Below are positions 42,813 through 53,489 of a DNA stretch of 64,000 nt, piece by piece. The notes beneath the pieces are model-generated. The model worked only from the letters and a program-made list of their open reading frames with translations, was not told where the DNA came from and ran no database searches. The stretch is from Xanthostigma xanthostigma (lineage: Eukaryota > Arthropoda > Insecta > Raphidioptera > Raphidiidae), in contig OY754468.1 of the NCBI GenBank assembly GCA_963575645.1, positions 7,006,001 through 7,070,000 of the forward strand, read 5' to 3'. Each line of letters begins with the position of its first letter. Position 1 is the first letter of the stretch. A program made the position numbers and the translations under genes.

Positions 42813-43797
42813 GTAAAATAACTGAAAGTGTGATAGATGGCGTCTGTCATGACATAAAGTCGAGAAACGGACGTTAAACGCATTATTATTATAACAAACT
42901 TGTAGATATGTGAATAGTTCGTCCCTCATGTTTACAAAATAAAATCATTATGAAATATTACAAACTTCCATTTATGGGAGGATAAAGGGGGTAATTACCC
43001 CCCCCCCCTCCGGATCATAAATGTGCAAAAATTTAACTGAAAATAATAGGAATATCTGACTAAAAAATAAAATTTAGAAATACTTTTTGAAAAGGAATTT
43101 GTAAAATTAGTTTGGGAATTAATATTTTGCTCGACACCTTCCTTCGTGAGTATTCTTGTGTGATTTTAATAAAGCTTAAAAAATATTGATTTTTTGCTTT
43201 ACTTCCCAAAAAAAAAATATCTACACCTTTGATTAAAAAAAAAACAATAACTCTATTTTCTTTTTTCCAATATGCAAAAATAACTCTTTTCGAATCGAAG
43301 AAACTAAATTGCTATCAACTCTTGTTAAATAATTATTTATCTAGTTCATTTTAAATCCGGACTGATAACTAAACCCCGCTCGGACGCCCTTAATAAGAAT
43401 ACAACTCCCGGTGGAAGGCAACCCTAGCTCTAACCTACACGAGAACAACCATCTTTAGTGACATAGGTGAGGATGAAATCATTCCACAGTATTATCTAAT
43501 GGCCAATCTTCTGGAGCTCACTTCTTGATAAATAACTGAGAACGCAGCTTAACCCAATTTGTTTGTTGTGAATTAAACACGTGTTAAAACGCCTACACTA
43601 AAATCACCTGGAGTACTGAAATCACATACTGCCGACAGTATTTTATTACTGTTATTATAGTTAATAATAACGATGATGAGAACTATGTAGTTATATAAAT
43701 GTACAATACATTGTATGTTGCAGTCTGGCATTCTCAGTTTATATAGAGGCAAATCTCTATTCATGTTACATTCTCGCTAAACTATTGTTGTACATTA
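42813..43797. other. intergenic; repeat F at 43095-43235
   Basis: Includes a poly-C/poly-pyrimidine tract near 42998 and repeat F (inverse of 8165-8300). 43360-43560 is less repetitive but shows no ORF of note. Confidence 0.45.
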
Positions 43798-44317
43798 GGG
43801 CGGAATGAAAACAGTGCAAAAACTTTATTGAACTGAAACTTTTTAGGCGCGTTAGGGGAGTAAATTGGCCTGAATCCGATGAAAAGTGAAGCGCTTCCCC
43901 TTTTCCGACTTCAACCGGCAGTTGAGAGGAAAGAGTGGGAGAATCGTTTCGTTAGGGAAGTAAATAGGTCAGGATTAAACGAAAAAATTCCAGTCAATTG
44001 GGCGACGGGAACATTCCAACTTCAAAAATGTGTCGACATTTGATTATAATAAAGAAAATAAAATTTCTGATATCGTGTGAGGTGACGCGGTCACGCGGAT
44101 AATGGCTAGTATTCAATATGATATTTGCTATTCGTTGCCATGGTTACCTACATAATATGTTCCACGTCATGTAAACATTAATCAAAGCATGCCGAACCAG
44201 TGTTATTTCGGACAGATCCATAAAACAAAAGAGCGGCTGATTTTTTTTTTATTTTCAAAATATTTCCGAAACTAAAAAGTTTAGAAATTTTTTAGCGAAA
44301 CTTTCTTGAAATAAAAT

Positions 44318-44525
44318 ATAGTTTAAAAAAAACTAAAAAACACGCTTTATATCGGACTAAAAAGTAAAAAATAATTGTTTTAAAATAAGCTTAAAAAGCG
44401 TGGGGCGCTTTGTTCCACATTTTCGTACATCGAGCGCCCAACGCTTTTTAAGCTTATTTTAAAACAATTATTTTTTACTTTTTAGTCCGATATAAAGCGT
44501 GTTTTTTAGTTTTTTTTAAACTATA
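44318..44525. repeat. long palindromic foldback element, copy 2
   Basis: 'gtttaaaaaaaactaaaaaa' + 'cacgctttatatcggac' arms with centre 'gtggggcgctttgttccaca'/'catcgagcgcccaacgc', the same centre as 3026-3299 while the arms are shorter. Confidence 0.8.
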
Positions 44526-44548
44526 TTTTATTTTTCACTTTTTAGTGA

Positions 44549-45095
44549 GGATCTATAAAAGAATTTATTAATCCTGGGGGTCCTAATAAGGATAATGGGA
44601 AACTGTTATCAAATTATTGCATTGTCATCGGTCCTTGATACGTATGCAAAGTTTCAAATTAATCAGACTTCGGTAAATTGGTGAAAATTATGCTCAAAGA
44701 TTCCGTTACGGACATACATACATAGTTACAACCCAAACTAATATAAAGCGTTTAATAATAAGGATAATGGGAAACTGTTATCAAATTATTGCATTGTCAT
44801 CGGTCCTTGATACGTATGCAAAGTTTCAAATTAATCAGACTTCGGGAAATTGGTGAAAATAAAGCGTTTACTACAGAGGATCTATAAAAGAATTTATTAA
44901 TCCTGGGGGTCCTAATAAGGATAATGGGAAACTGTTATCAAATTATTGCATTGTCATCGGTCCTTGATACGTATGCAAAGTTTCAAATTAATCAGACTTC
45001 GGGAAATTGGTGAAAATTATGCTCAAAGATTCCGTTACGGACATAGTTACATACATACATACATAGTTAGTTACAACCCAAGCTAATATAAAGCG
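44549..45095 (+). repeat. local tandem duplication (three units)
   Basis: 'aaggataatgggaaactgtt' and 'cggtccttgatacgtatgca' occur at ~44590, ~44760 and ~44920. Units 1 and 3 are full (~210 bp) with 'attccgttacggacata', unit 2 is partial. (ACAT)n runs follow units 1 and 3. Confidence 0.8.
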
Positions 45096-46504
45096 TTTAA
45101 AAATAAATAGAATAATAAGCCGTTATGAAAAGTATACCATTATTATATAAAAAACACCGTTAGAGTAAATATCTCTTCTGCGCATGCGCCGATTTTCTCC
45201 AAAAACAATAGAGCTCTTCATATTTGCATACCAAACATCCTCCCAAAATTTGGTTTCGATCCGCTCATCCGTTTGACCTGTATCGTGTTCACAGACAAAC
45301 AGACGCACAGAGTTTTTCCAAAAATATGTTTTTTTTTTCGATTCGGGGGACCTCAAAACGGAAAGATATTGTAAATGTTTTGAAAAGTGATTTTTGACCT
45401 AAACTAGTAACCATTCCCCACTTGTTGGTTGGAATGGTAAAAGAAACGCTTCCCCTTCTCCGATTTCTAGCGGCAGTTTAAAGGAAACAGTGGGAAAATA
45501 ATTTCGCTCGGGGGGTAAATTGGCCTGGATTCGACGAAGAGTAAAGCGCTTCCCATTTTCCGACTTCAACCGGCAGTTGAGAGGAAAGAGTGGGATAATC
45601 ATTTCGCTAGGGGGATAAATTGGCCTGCTTAACAGCATAATACTCATTTATCAATAGGTTTCCTGAATATCTTGTCAGTGCTAGGATAACACTGCATCCT
45701 GGCTGGTAATCCGGCGACTTTCTTTTAAAGTGGTGATAGGATAAAGTCTTACGCACCGTTAGAAACTTATGGCCATATTCACCGAACTTAAGTAGTTATT
45801 TATTCGGTTCATTTACTCTTCAGGTAGCTATTCCTCCGAGTAAATAGCGATAATTCAATTCACCGAAAATAATTATCTTTCCTACAGGTATAAATCTATT
45901 CTGTCCAAATTCCCGGGTATAAATGTTTATTCGCTTGATAAAATAGTAATCGCTGCCATATAGATAATAATACCTAACCTATAAACGTGTAGTATTATAT
46001 CTACTGTTGCTCTTGTGAATTTATTTATGTGTTGTTTATTAGCCTTTTGTGAAGTGTCTAGTTGTAAAACATTAAAGTTAATGGAAGTTTTGTGTGCAAT
46101 AATTGGGTTAGAATAAAACATTATTTCGTGTTTTTTTTTGGAGTTTACACTAACGCCATTGATCGGATTTTTGTGTGAACGTCAAAATATTCAACAAAAA
46201 AAGCAAGGAGTATAGTGCAGTGTATATTTATTCTTTAACTAACTTTTCTACCTGATAATTTGATGAGTGAATTAAAAGAAAATTTCATTCTAATGAATAA
46301 ATTTGTTCCAAGATTAGTAACTTCTGTCTTTAATAATGTTCGGTGAATATGGGAATTAGAGGAAAATAAATAAATTAGTTAACATACTTTAAATAAAACA
46401 AATTTTGAAGCAATTGCGGTATCACAATATGTATTACAGATAATAATGACGTCAAAAGACGACTTCCTGGATCTATTAAAGATTTGCATTTTTTCGTTCC
46501 GCCC

Positions 46505-46759
46505 TATTTGTATATGTGTATGCTTCGTTTCTACATAAAGACAAGCGTAAAATTTATGCTTCTATGCTAACTGTAGTTTCTTATTAACAAAGTCATATCA
46601 AGTTAAATGGCGATGTTGTTTTGATATTTGAAGATACTTGTGCTACAGTTCTTCAGGAGAAGTAGAAGAGTTAATATAAAATCATTGTATTTTATGAAGC
46701 TAAGCTTCTTAACGAGTTGCTTGCGTCGGGACATACACACAGATGCGTCTCCTTTGCCT
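46505..46759. other. intergenic, nothing recognised
   Basis: No supported feature. Confidence 0.4.
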
Positions 46760-46823
46760 TTATCCTCCATGCTTAGGGCTGCCAGGCAGGACACGCCTGG
46801 CATCCCTAAGCATGGAGGATAAT
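46760..46823. repeat. 64-bp near-perfect hairpin
   Basis: 'ttatcctccatgcttaggg' ... 'ccctaagcatggaggataa' with 'tgccaggc'/'gcctggca' continuing the stem. Confidence 0.85.
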
Positions 46824-47546
46824 ATTCACAATATTTACAAGTCCGGATTTCGTAAGCTTTTTGTCAATGAAATTTCAAGGAAAATGATGCTTTTGATAAA
46901 GTAGTTTAAATTTCAAATAGTAATACTTAAAGAATTAATAACAAATAATAAAATTTGATTATTTATCATTAATCATGTTCTACCAAGTGCCGAGTGAAAA
47001 ATCAGTGCAAATTATATTGAAGAATTAAGTTCTTTTTATGTCTAAACTAACTGCCAAATGATAAGGTTGTTGGATTGATTGCTATAATGAAGTAGTATTA
47101 CTATTAAATAGTTAAAAATATCTAGTCAAGTTTTTTTTTTACTAAAAAAGTAGTCCGGTTTTTAGGGCTAAATGTCCGACTAAATATAATGTCGTGTCCG
47201 GCTTTTCTATGTTTAGGCCCAGCAACCCTATCCATGCTCCAACCGACGTGATATAAAATGATCCAATCGAAGAGTTCAAGGGGCGTCAAGATAGTTTAAT
47301 GCGTGAAAATTAATAATGGACACGCACATGTTTTGAATTAATGTAATCATTGTCTGCTGCATCGATAATTATAATGTAATGAACAAATTATTCCAATTTA
47401 AAAATTATATTATGTTAATACGCACAAATAAAGCGGCGCCAACAAATCCTCTACAACCGGGAGGCGGTTTACATTGAACATTGTGAAGATAGACAACGAT
47501 TTACAAGGTGTTCCTTTTTAAATGACGATAAAAAATTGATTTTAAA
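46824..47546. other. intergenic, mostly unassigned
   Basis: 46970-47015 is a fragment of the PLE-type palindrome at 33888-34140 ('aatcatgttctaccaagtgc'). The rest is unassigned. Confidence 0.45.
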
Positions 47547-48039
47547 GGACCCCGCACAAATCGTATGGGATTTGGTTCTCGGTTAAATTGATCGATGGTT
47601 TTATTTATAGTTTAAAGGTCACTAAGAAAAAGTGTCCATGGGCGCATAGCCTAAAAACCAATAGATTTTTAGCTACAGATATAGGGATATCCATTTAATT
47701 TACAAACATGTTCCATGTTCAACTTTTGTGTTTTTTTTTTAGAAATAGAAAAATAGTCGAAAACTTGGTAGGTAATGTTGGAAGGTGTCACCCTGTATCA
47801 TATTCGGATTCAGCGTACTGGAAAATATATTTGTAGAGCTTACGATTTTTTAGGATTGTTAATTCAATGGATATCCCTATATCTAAAATCTCGCTAAACA
47901 TATATGTAGCTAAAAGACTATTGGTTTTTAGACTATGCGCCCATTGACACTTTTTCTTAGTGACCTTTAAACTATAAAATAAAACAATTTCCGGTCAATT
48001 TAACCGAGAACAAAATCCAATAAGGTTTGTGCAAGGTCC
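47547..48039. mobile_element. TIR element family G, copy 2
   Basis: 'ggaccccgcacaaatcgtat' ... 'aaggtttgtgcaaggtcc', with mirrored subterminal sequence. Same family as 23327-23829. Confidence 0.7.
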
Positions 48040-48132
48040 TAATGTGATCCTATAAAAAGTTTTCAGATTCATGAAATCAATTTTATTTTAAGACAGAGCG
48101 TTCTGCAATCCAACATGAAAAATAAAAGAAAA

Positions 48133-48352
48133 AAAATGTGTTACGAGAACGCATTACAGAAGTGAAACGATTGCATTTGGAAAAGTGGAAAAAATGCGTT
48201 ACGAGATAGTTTCATGTTCAGATATTTCGTCTGTACAAGTTAATCTGAACGTGAAATTATCTCGTAACACATTTTTCCCACTTGTCCAAATGCAATCGTA
48301 TGATTTGCAACTAGAAGTTTCACTTCTGTAATGCGTTCTCGTAACATATTTT
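48133..48352. repeat. long inverted repeat
   Basis: 'atgtgttacgagaacgcatt' + 'acagaagtgaaacgattgca' pairs with 'tgcaatcgta...agtttcacttctgtaatgcg'; inner pair 'gcgttacgagatagtttcat'. About 90 bp per arm with one gap. Confidence 0.75.
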
Positions 48353-48558
48353 AATTTATTTTTAGTGCAAATAATAAATAATACAACAAAATTTTTGCAG
48401 GTCCACTGCAAATATTGTTTTTTTTGTTTTTGCCGGTTTATTGGAAATATTGTTTTTTTAGCTCAAGTATTATTCTGATAAATTAGTCGAAAATGTTATA
48501 TATACCTATACTTCAAAATAATAAAAAAAAACTAAAAAAAAAAAACAAATTGTTGCAC

Positions 48559-48627
48559 GCACCTGACGGTAATCGAACGCGGGCCGGCCGCGTGGTATGC
48601 AGGATTCTACCACTGAGCTACCAATGC
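48559..48627 (-). tRNA. tRNA-Gly-like gene or pseudogene
   Basis: The minus strand reads GCATTGG-TA-GCTCAGTGGTAGAAT, anticodon loop ATACCAC (anticodon ACC, Gly), then 'ggcccgcgttcgatta' and 3' 'caggtgc'. D-arm and overall layout match arthropod tRNA-Gly, and the acceptor mostly pairs. The T-stem (ccgcg/accgt) is poorly paired and ACC is not the usual Gly anticodon, so it is likely a pseudogene or SINE head. Confidence 0.5.
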
Positions 48628-49145
48628 TTATAAAGAATCATTGTTCATGTAGGGTTACTAATAGTACAATTTCGTGACAAATTCTGTTACATAGGGAAAT
48701 AGTTTACCCCGTTTATAAAGAAGTATTTACATAAAAAAAAACACTTTTGTTCGAATTTTCATCGACATTCTGTACATTTGAGCAGTTCCATACATATTCA
48801 GCGTGTCTGTGTCATTTACATCAATTTATTAAAACATGCATGTGTAATACAGACATGATACGTCACAATCCATTTCACGCTAGATTAATTCGCTACGCCT
48901 CTTACTTTTTGAATACAACGCATTAACTACACACATAGAATGCGTAATGTACAGTGAGCGAACATAACCTACAAAAAATTGAACCATATTATCTTCCTCA
49001 TATTTTGAGTAACAAAAAATTATGCGGCTGAAACACATCCTACCAAAAACAAAAATGTGAAAAAATTATTCAAGTTCTTGTTTACCAGATTATACGGCCA
49101 TCAAACGAATTGAAAAAAAAACTCGGGTCGCAGTGTCAAACCCTG
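48628..49145. other. intergenic, nothing recognised
   Basis: No supported feature. Confidence 0.4.
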
Positions 49146-49465
49146 TCGACAATAGATAGATAGATAGATATTTATTTGGTCAGTTGAGGCATACATCTAG
49201 GTATTTGACACGTCAACGAAATACATAATAAAATTATAAAGCTATCAGCAACATAAAAATTCATTAACACTATAAAAGGCCCGTTCTACTAAAAAATGTA
49301 TAATATTTTTCTTAAAAAGTGAAAAGGTATTGTGTTTTAGTCTTTCAGGTAAGTTATTATATATATAGGCTGAATAATTTTCTGGACAATATTTATAAAT
49401 GTCTTTGGTTCCAACGGTAGTTTTATTGCTTTTAACCTCGAGTATTATGACCATGCCCATCCTCC
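49146..49465 (-). pseudogene. non-LTR retrotransposon (jockey/CR1-like), 3' end
   Basis: The minus frame ends ...AYIYNNLPERLKHNTFSLFK, then KNIIHFLVERAFYSVNEFL, the characteristic C-terminal tail of insect jockey/CR1-type reverse transcriptase proteins ('YNNLP...F...L...L..KAYYSV.EFL'). Downstream on the same strand is the 3' UTR ending in a (ATCT)n tail (49150-49169), as in LINEs that end in short tandem repeats. It is 5'-truncated: no RT motifs remain. Confidence 0.75.
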
Positions 49466-49499
49466 AATATAATGTAATTTGCTAATACAGGCAGTATGG

Positions 49500-50440
49500 C
49501 TTTATTATGCGAAATTATAGTAAACCGTTATCAAAAGTATACCATTATTATATAAACAAACAACGTTGTAGCACAAATCTCTTTAGTGCATGCACCGATT
49601 TTTCCCAAAAACAATAGGGCTCTTCATATTTGCGTATCAAAACATCCTCCCAAAATTTGATTTCAATCCGTTCATCCCCTTAAGGAGGTTGAGCCGTTTT
49701 ACGAAGATAATGAAACAAATCTGAAATAAAGTTTTTTTAATAGATTTTTTTTATGACAAAATTTTCTGTAAAAAATCCAAAATCATTAGGAGACTTATAA
49801 AGTTAAAAATTAAAAAAAACTTTTACATGTAGTCTTATGGAAAATATGTCAACCTAGTATGCAAACTGTTCATTTTAATTTTTTGCAAATAACCAAATAA
49901 TGTCAGCAGTTCCGTAAAATAACTATGTAAAGCATCGATGTCTTAGGCATATTAATATTTTTTCCAATTTAATTAGGAGACTTTTAATCAACAACAAAAA
50001 TTATTAAACCTTAGCACTTTTCGATTATGGACTTTTATTTTTGACAGTTTTAACAATTTTAACTGAATTTTCAACTTTTTAATGATTTAATTTTGATTTT
50101 TATTACTTCTAATTTCTTATTTTAATTATTTACTGCAAAAAATATGTAAAATACAGATATTTACATACATTTATTTTTTTTAACCTAACTTTATACAAAA
50201 AATTCAAAAGTTAGTCCATTAAGTAAAAAATTAATATTAAAAAAAATATTTAATTATGCCTTTATGACAATAATTTATTGGTATCATCGACTTATAACCT
50301 TTTGTAAAAATTTATTATGGAAAAGTTCCCATTTAGAATTCGACTTACTTTTGATTGGGACTGTAACGGATCAACCTCCTTAACCTGTATCGTGTTCTTA
50401 AATTAACAGAGTTTTCCGACTTGTGGCTTGAAATGGTGAA
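49500..50440 (+). repeat. family B copy split by a TTAA-flanked element
   Basis: 'taccattattatataaac' to 'tttcaatccgttcatcccc', then resumes at 50384 with 'cctgtatcgtgttcttaaat' and 'cgacttgtggcttgaaatgg'. Confidence 0.65.
49684..50379. mobile_element. TTAA-flanked TIR element (second)
   Basis: Ends GGAGGTTGAGCCGTTTTAC...CTGTAACGGATCAACCTCC with TTAA at 49680-49683 and 50380-50383. 696 bp, AT-rich, no ORF. Clean insertion into family B. Confidence 0.72.
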
Positions 50441-50617
50441 AAAAAGTGTTGTCCGGTGTATTTTTGTAGAGTCAGAGCGTGAACTACATAAATGAAATGT
50501 TGACATTACTCAGAATAAAATGTTTTCTCGACAACCACGATTGTGTCGCCATAATATAAGAGGCTATTTGCATTTGCATTAAATAAATTTCAATTAAAAT
50601 TATGAAATCAATACAAA

Positions 50618-50816
50618 TGAAAGGAGGTAAGTAATCAAAGAAAATCCGTCGGGGGCTGCCATTCGCTGCCCTGAATTAAGAATAAGAAAATATTAATTGA
50701 AGACTACAATTATTTACGTACCAAACGTGATTTTAAAGTTGTAATATTTTAGTTCATTTCAGGGCAGCGAATGGCAGTCCTCAACGGATTTTCTTTGATT
50801 AATTACCTCTTTTTAG
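50618..50816. repeat. palindromic element family D, copy 1
   Basis: 'aaaggaggtaagtaatcaaa' + 'gaaaatccgtcgggggctgc' + 'cattcgctgccctgaa' returns inverted. 50830-51060 continues a repeat tail ('aaccgttttcgagataattg') that is found reversed at 53160-53300. Confidence 0.7.
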
Positions 50817-51526
50817 TCGGGGGGTTTCAAAATTTTATTTAATCCTTTTTCAATTACAACGTTTACATCCGCCGCGGGTTTTTTTTCAAATTTATTTTCA
50901 ACTTTTTAGAGATTTCTTGCGCTAAGAACCATCGCAGATGAATTACAAACTTTTTATAGAAAACCGCATTTGAATCGATTGAACCGTTTTCGAGATAATT
51001 GGCAACAATTCGAGTGCATACACAAACAAACAAACAATCTCTCACTCTAAACGCATGTACCTGCTCCGTTCCGTCGTGGATAAAAAAAAAACAACAAAAG
51101 TATCTATTTTAATTTCATTGCAAAAATGGTTATGCTTTACGGTAACAAAAAGACATCGGTTTATTGGATCGGAGATTAAACAAGCATTATAAAAGCAACA
51201 GTGGAAACTGCAGAGACGACATGTCGTGATATTTGCATAACAAATTGTTTGCGACATTGAGCCGTTAATAAAATCATTTTGAATTAATGTAACATAAGTG
51301 TTGATTTTTCTCGGCTACATTTCCTTGTAATCATGTATCATACACATGACGTGTTACGTTATAAAATTATGTCCATATCACTGTTTCATCGCTAGGCGAG
51401 AGCAGTGCGTTCATTTTTTAAACGGATTTAAACAGAATGATTTATATATTGTAAAGTTCTGTCAAGGTCACCAGCTGTTCTTTTTGATCCCTTATTCACC
51501 CGCATAGTGATCATTTGAGTTTATGC
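50817..51526. other. repeat tail and unassigned DNA
   Basis: Up to ~51060 matches the inverse of 53160-53300 ('accatcgcagatga'). The remainder is unassigned. Confidence 0.45.
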
Positions 51527-51708
51527 GTCCATAGTAGGGAATGCAATCCCGCAAGATTATTTCAATTCAGGTATTTGCGGGACTGAACCATCTTAGTCCC
51601 GCGGGATCCAGGTATTTGCGGGATCCAGCAGAGTGGACTTAGACTTCTCCATTCAATCGTAATAAAGACCTAATAGACCTCGTTTTCATGGTTTTAATTT
51701 TAACCTAT

Positions 51709-52375
51709 TGTAACAAAACTGTTCTAGTCTGTGGTGGAAATTATTTATTTACAATAATAAACGTTTAACAAAACAGTTAAACACACAACGAAAGCGTACT
51801 TCTTTAACAAACAGTAATAATAACGTTAAAAACTAATAGTTCTAAATAATAAAATAGAAAACTAAGTAACAGAAGAATATAAAGTCCTAATTATGTACAC
51901 AAAGTATTTACAACACACAAACACATCGAAGTTTATCTAGTACGCTTATTCGCACTTGTCTATTAACTATATTCACACGATTAATTATTTACAACACAGA
52001 AGCTATTTATGCACAACCAGATTTATATAATTGCACTCAATGGTTTACACAGCTCATTTATCTTCTATCTTAGCAGCTACCTCGGTCTTGCTGTACCGAC
52101 ACTGAACAATTTATTTCACAGCTGTCTGTAATCCACTGTACGTACGCGCTGCAGCTAACCAACTGACTGACTTACCAATCACTCCGCTCGCATTTTATAG
52201 CTTCATCCCCCGCGTGGAGAATGTTCTAGAAGCACCGAGATCCTTCCTTTACATGTATTGGCTTCTCCAGCCAATTCTATGAAGGTCGGGTTTTCTTGGC
52301 TACCTGTTTTCCATTGTTGTTGTTGCTAGAAGATTCTACAGAACCCATAGTCGTCCCAACAGGGAGCGCGCAACA
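51709..52375 (-). mobile_element. LTR with adjacent internal sequence (copy 4)
   Basis: TGTAACAAAACTG...GAGCGCGCAACA on +. Unlike the other copies its flanks do not match (CTAT / TTAA). A BEL/Pao-like pol fragment on the same strand lies ~50 bp beyond its inner edge, so it is a truncated element with its 3' LTR, not a solo LTR. Confidence 0.72.
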
Positions 52376-52425
52376 TTAAATGGTTTATTAATACTTTTAG
52401 ACATAAAGATTAAGACATAAATTGA

Positions 52426-52605
52426 CATAAAATGTCGCTGTATACGCTGCCATCGGGACAGCCGGTTTTCTTTGACTTCTGCAAGATTTGGCTCCAAAAG
52501 GGCGCTGGATGAGTCCCCCATAAGGAAATGACCAGAAGCTAAGGCGTTCAAGTCAGAGGGATTGTCGGGTATTGGAGTTATGGGTCGCGAATTCAAACAA
52601 GCTTA
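52426..52605 (-). pseudogene. BEL/Pao-type pol, C-terminal (post-integrase) fragment
   Basis: The minus frame reads LNSRPITPIPDNPSDLNALA, SGHFLMGDSSSALLEPNL, then ENRLSRWQRIQRHFM. The series NSRP(L/I)TP...DLNAL..GHFL.G....LPEP.L...RLSRWQ..Q is typical of the conserved region after the integrase core in BEL/Pao polyproteins. Preceded by a stop codon and followed by unrelated residues running into the LTR. Only ~57 residues survive. Confidence 0.72.
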
Positions 52606-53006
52606 AATTTGATTTAGGAGTGTATACATTTCTTCAGATGTAAACAACGCATTTTTAAATGATATTTATACAACACTTTACAGCCGCCTCCCACAAACCA
52701 CCGAAGTGGGGCGCGCGAGGCGGAATAAAATGCCAGGAAATTGAACCATCAGATGTAAAGTTTAAAATTTTTGAATTGTGACTTATTTGTTTGAAAAACT
52801 GTTTTTCTAATTTTATAAGCTCACGACTAGTGCCAAATGCCAGTCCAGGCGCCGCCGCGCGTCAAATAATACGTATGAACCACGCTTCTCTGTAATCCCG
52901 CCAGTGCAGCGGTATCCCGCAAAATTTTCGACCGAGATTAGTCCCGCAAAAAGTATGCGGGATCTCGGTATTTCGGGATCCCGGTATTGCATTCCCAAGT
53001 CCATAG

Positions 53007-53489
53007 AGATGCACGAAAAACAGTGCGATGAAATCAAGTGTATTTATCACATTCCGTGTTTTTTTTTTTTTTTTTTTTTGCCACACGAGAGGAAACCTTT
53101 TATAGACGCGAAGAAAGACCTTGGTAGTGTGAGATTCCCCGGAGGAGAAGGTATATGCGTTTAGGGCGAGAGATTGCTTGTTTGTGTGTTTATTTGGCTG
53201 TGTGTGCTCTCGAATGTTCCCATTGTCTCGAAAACGGTTCAATCGATTCAAATGTAGTTTTCTGTAAATAATTTGTACTCCATCTGCGATGGTTCTTAGA
53301 TAGATGTTCCGATGGCAACTCGTCAGGGGGCGCTGCACTACAAAAAAATCTGGAAAAACAAAAAACACGTATCGTTTCTAAATTAATAAAGATAGAAACA
53401 ATTTTTTTGCATTTTCGAGTTCAGTGTGTCATTTTCTATAAATCCACCAATAATAGAAAAAGGATTAAATAAAATTGTAAAATCCCCCG
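53007..53489 (-). repeat. repeat sequence with a 20-base poly-T tract
   Basis: Poly-T at 53059-53079. 53215-53300 ('cgaaaacggttcaatcgatt', 'catctgcgatggttctta') matches the inverse of 50930-51000. The minus-strand open frames here are not genes. Confidence 0.5.

Larger units (their letters stand above)
43798..46504. mobile_element. 2.7-kb TIR element containing a family B copy
   Basis: Ends GGGCGGAATGAAAA...TTTCGTTCCGCCC, flanked by TA (43796-43797, 46505-46506). Inside: three copies of 'tccgacttcaaccggcagtt'-type sequence (43897, 45458, 45558), a complete family B copy (43985-46000) and its own insertion (44318-45101). No intact transposase. Confidence 0.55.
51535..52998. mobile_element. 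hAT-type element enclosing a retrotransposon remnant
   Basis: TAGGGAATGCAATCCCGC...GGGATCCCGGTATTGCATTCCCAA with a perfect 8-bp duplication GTCCATAG (51527-51534, 52999-53006). 'gcgggatc/tcccgc' words are frequent near both ends. Encloses an LTR (51709-52375) and pol remnant (52426-52605). No hAT transposase recognised. Confidence 0.8.

Noticed and set aside
49684..50379. Possible noncoding RNA within the long AT-rich stretch
   Set aside because: Clean TTAA-flanked inverted ends show that it is a transposable element, so no separate RNA gene is warranted.
52862..53368. 168-codon minus-strand open frame
   Set aside because: It spans the end of the hAT element, a 21-base homopolymer (read as poly-Lys) and a dispersed repeat. 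Its length comes from low complexity and it crosses an element boundary marked by a perfect target duplication.
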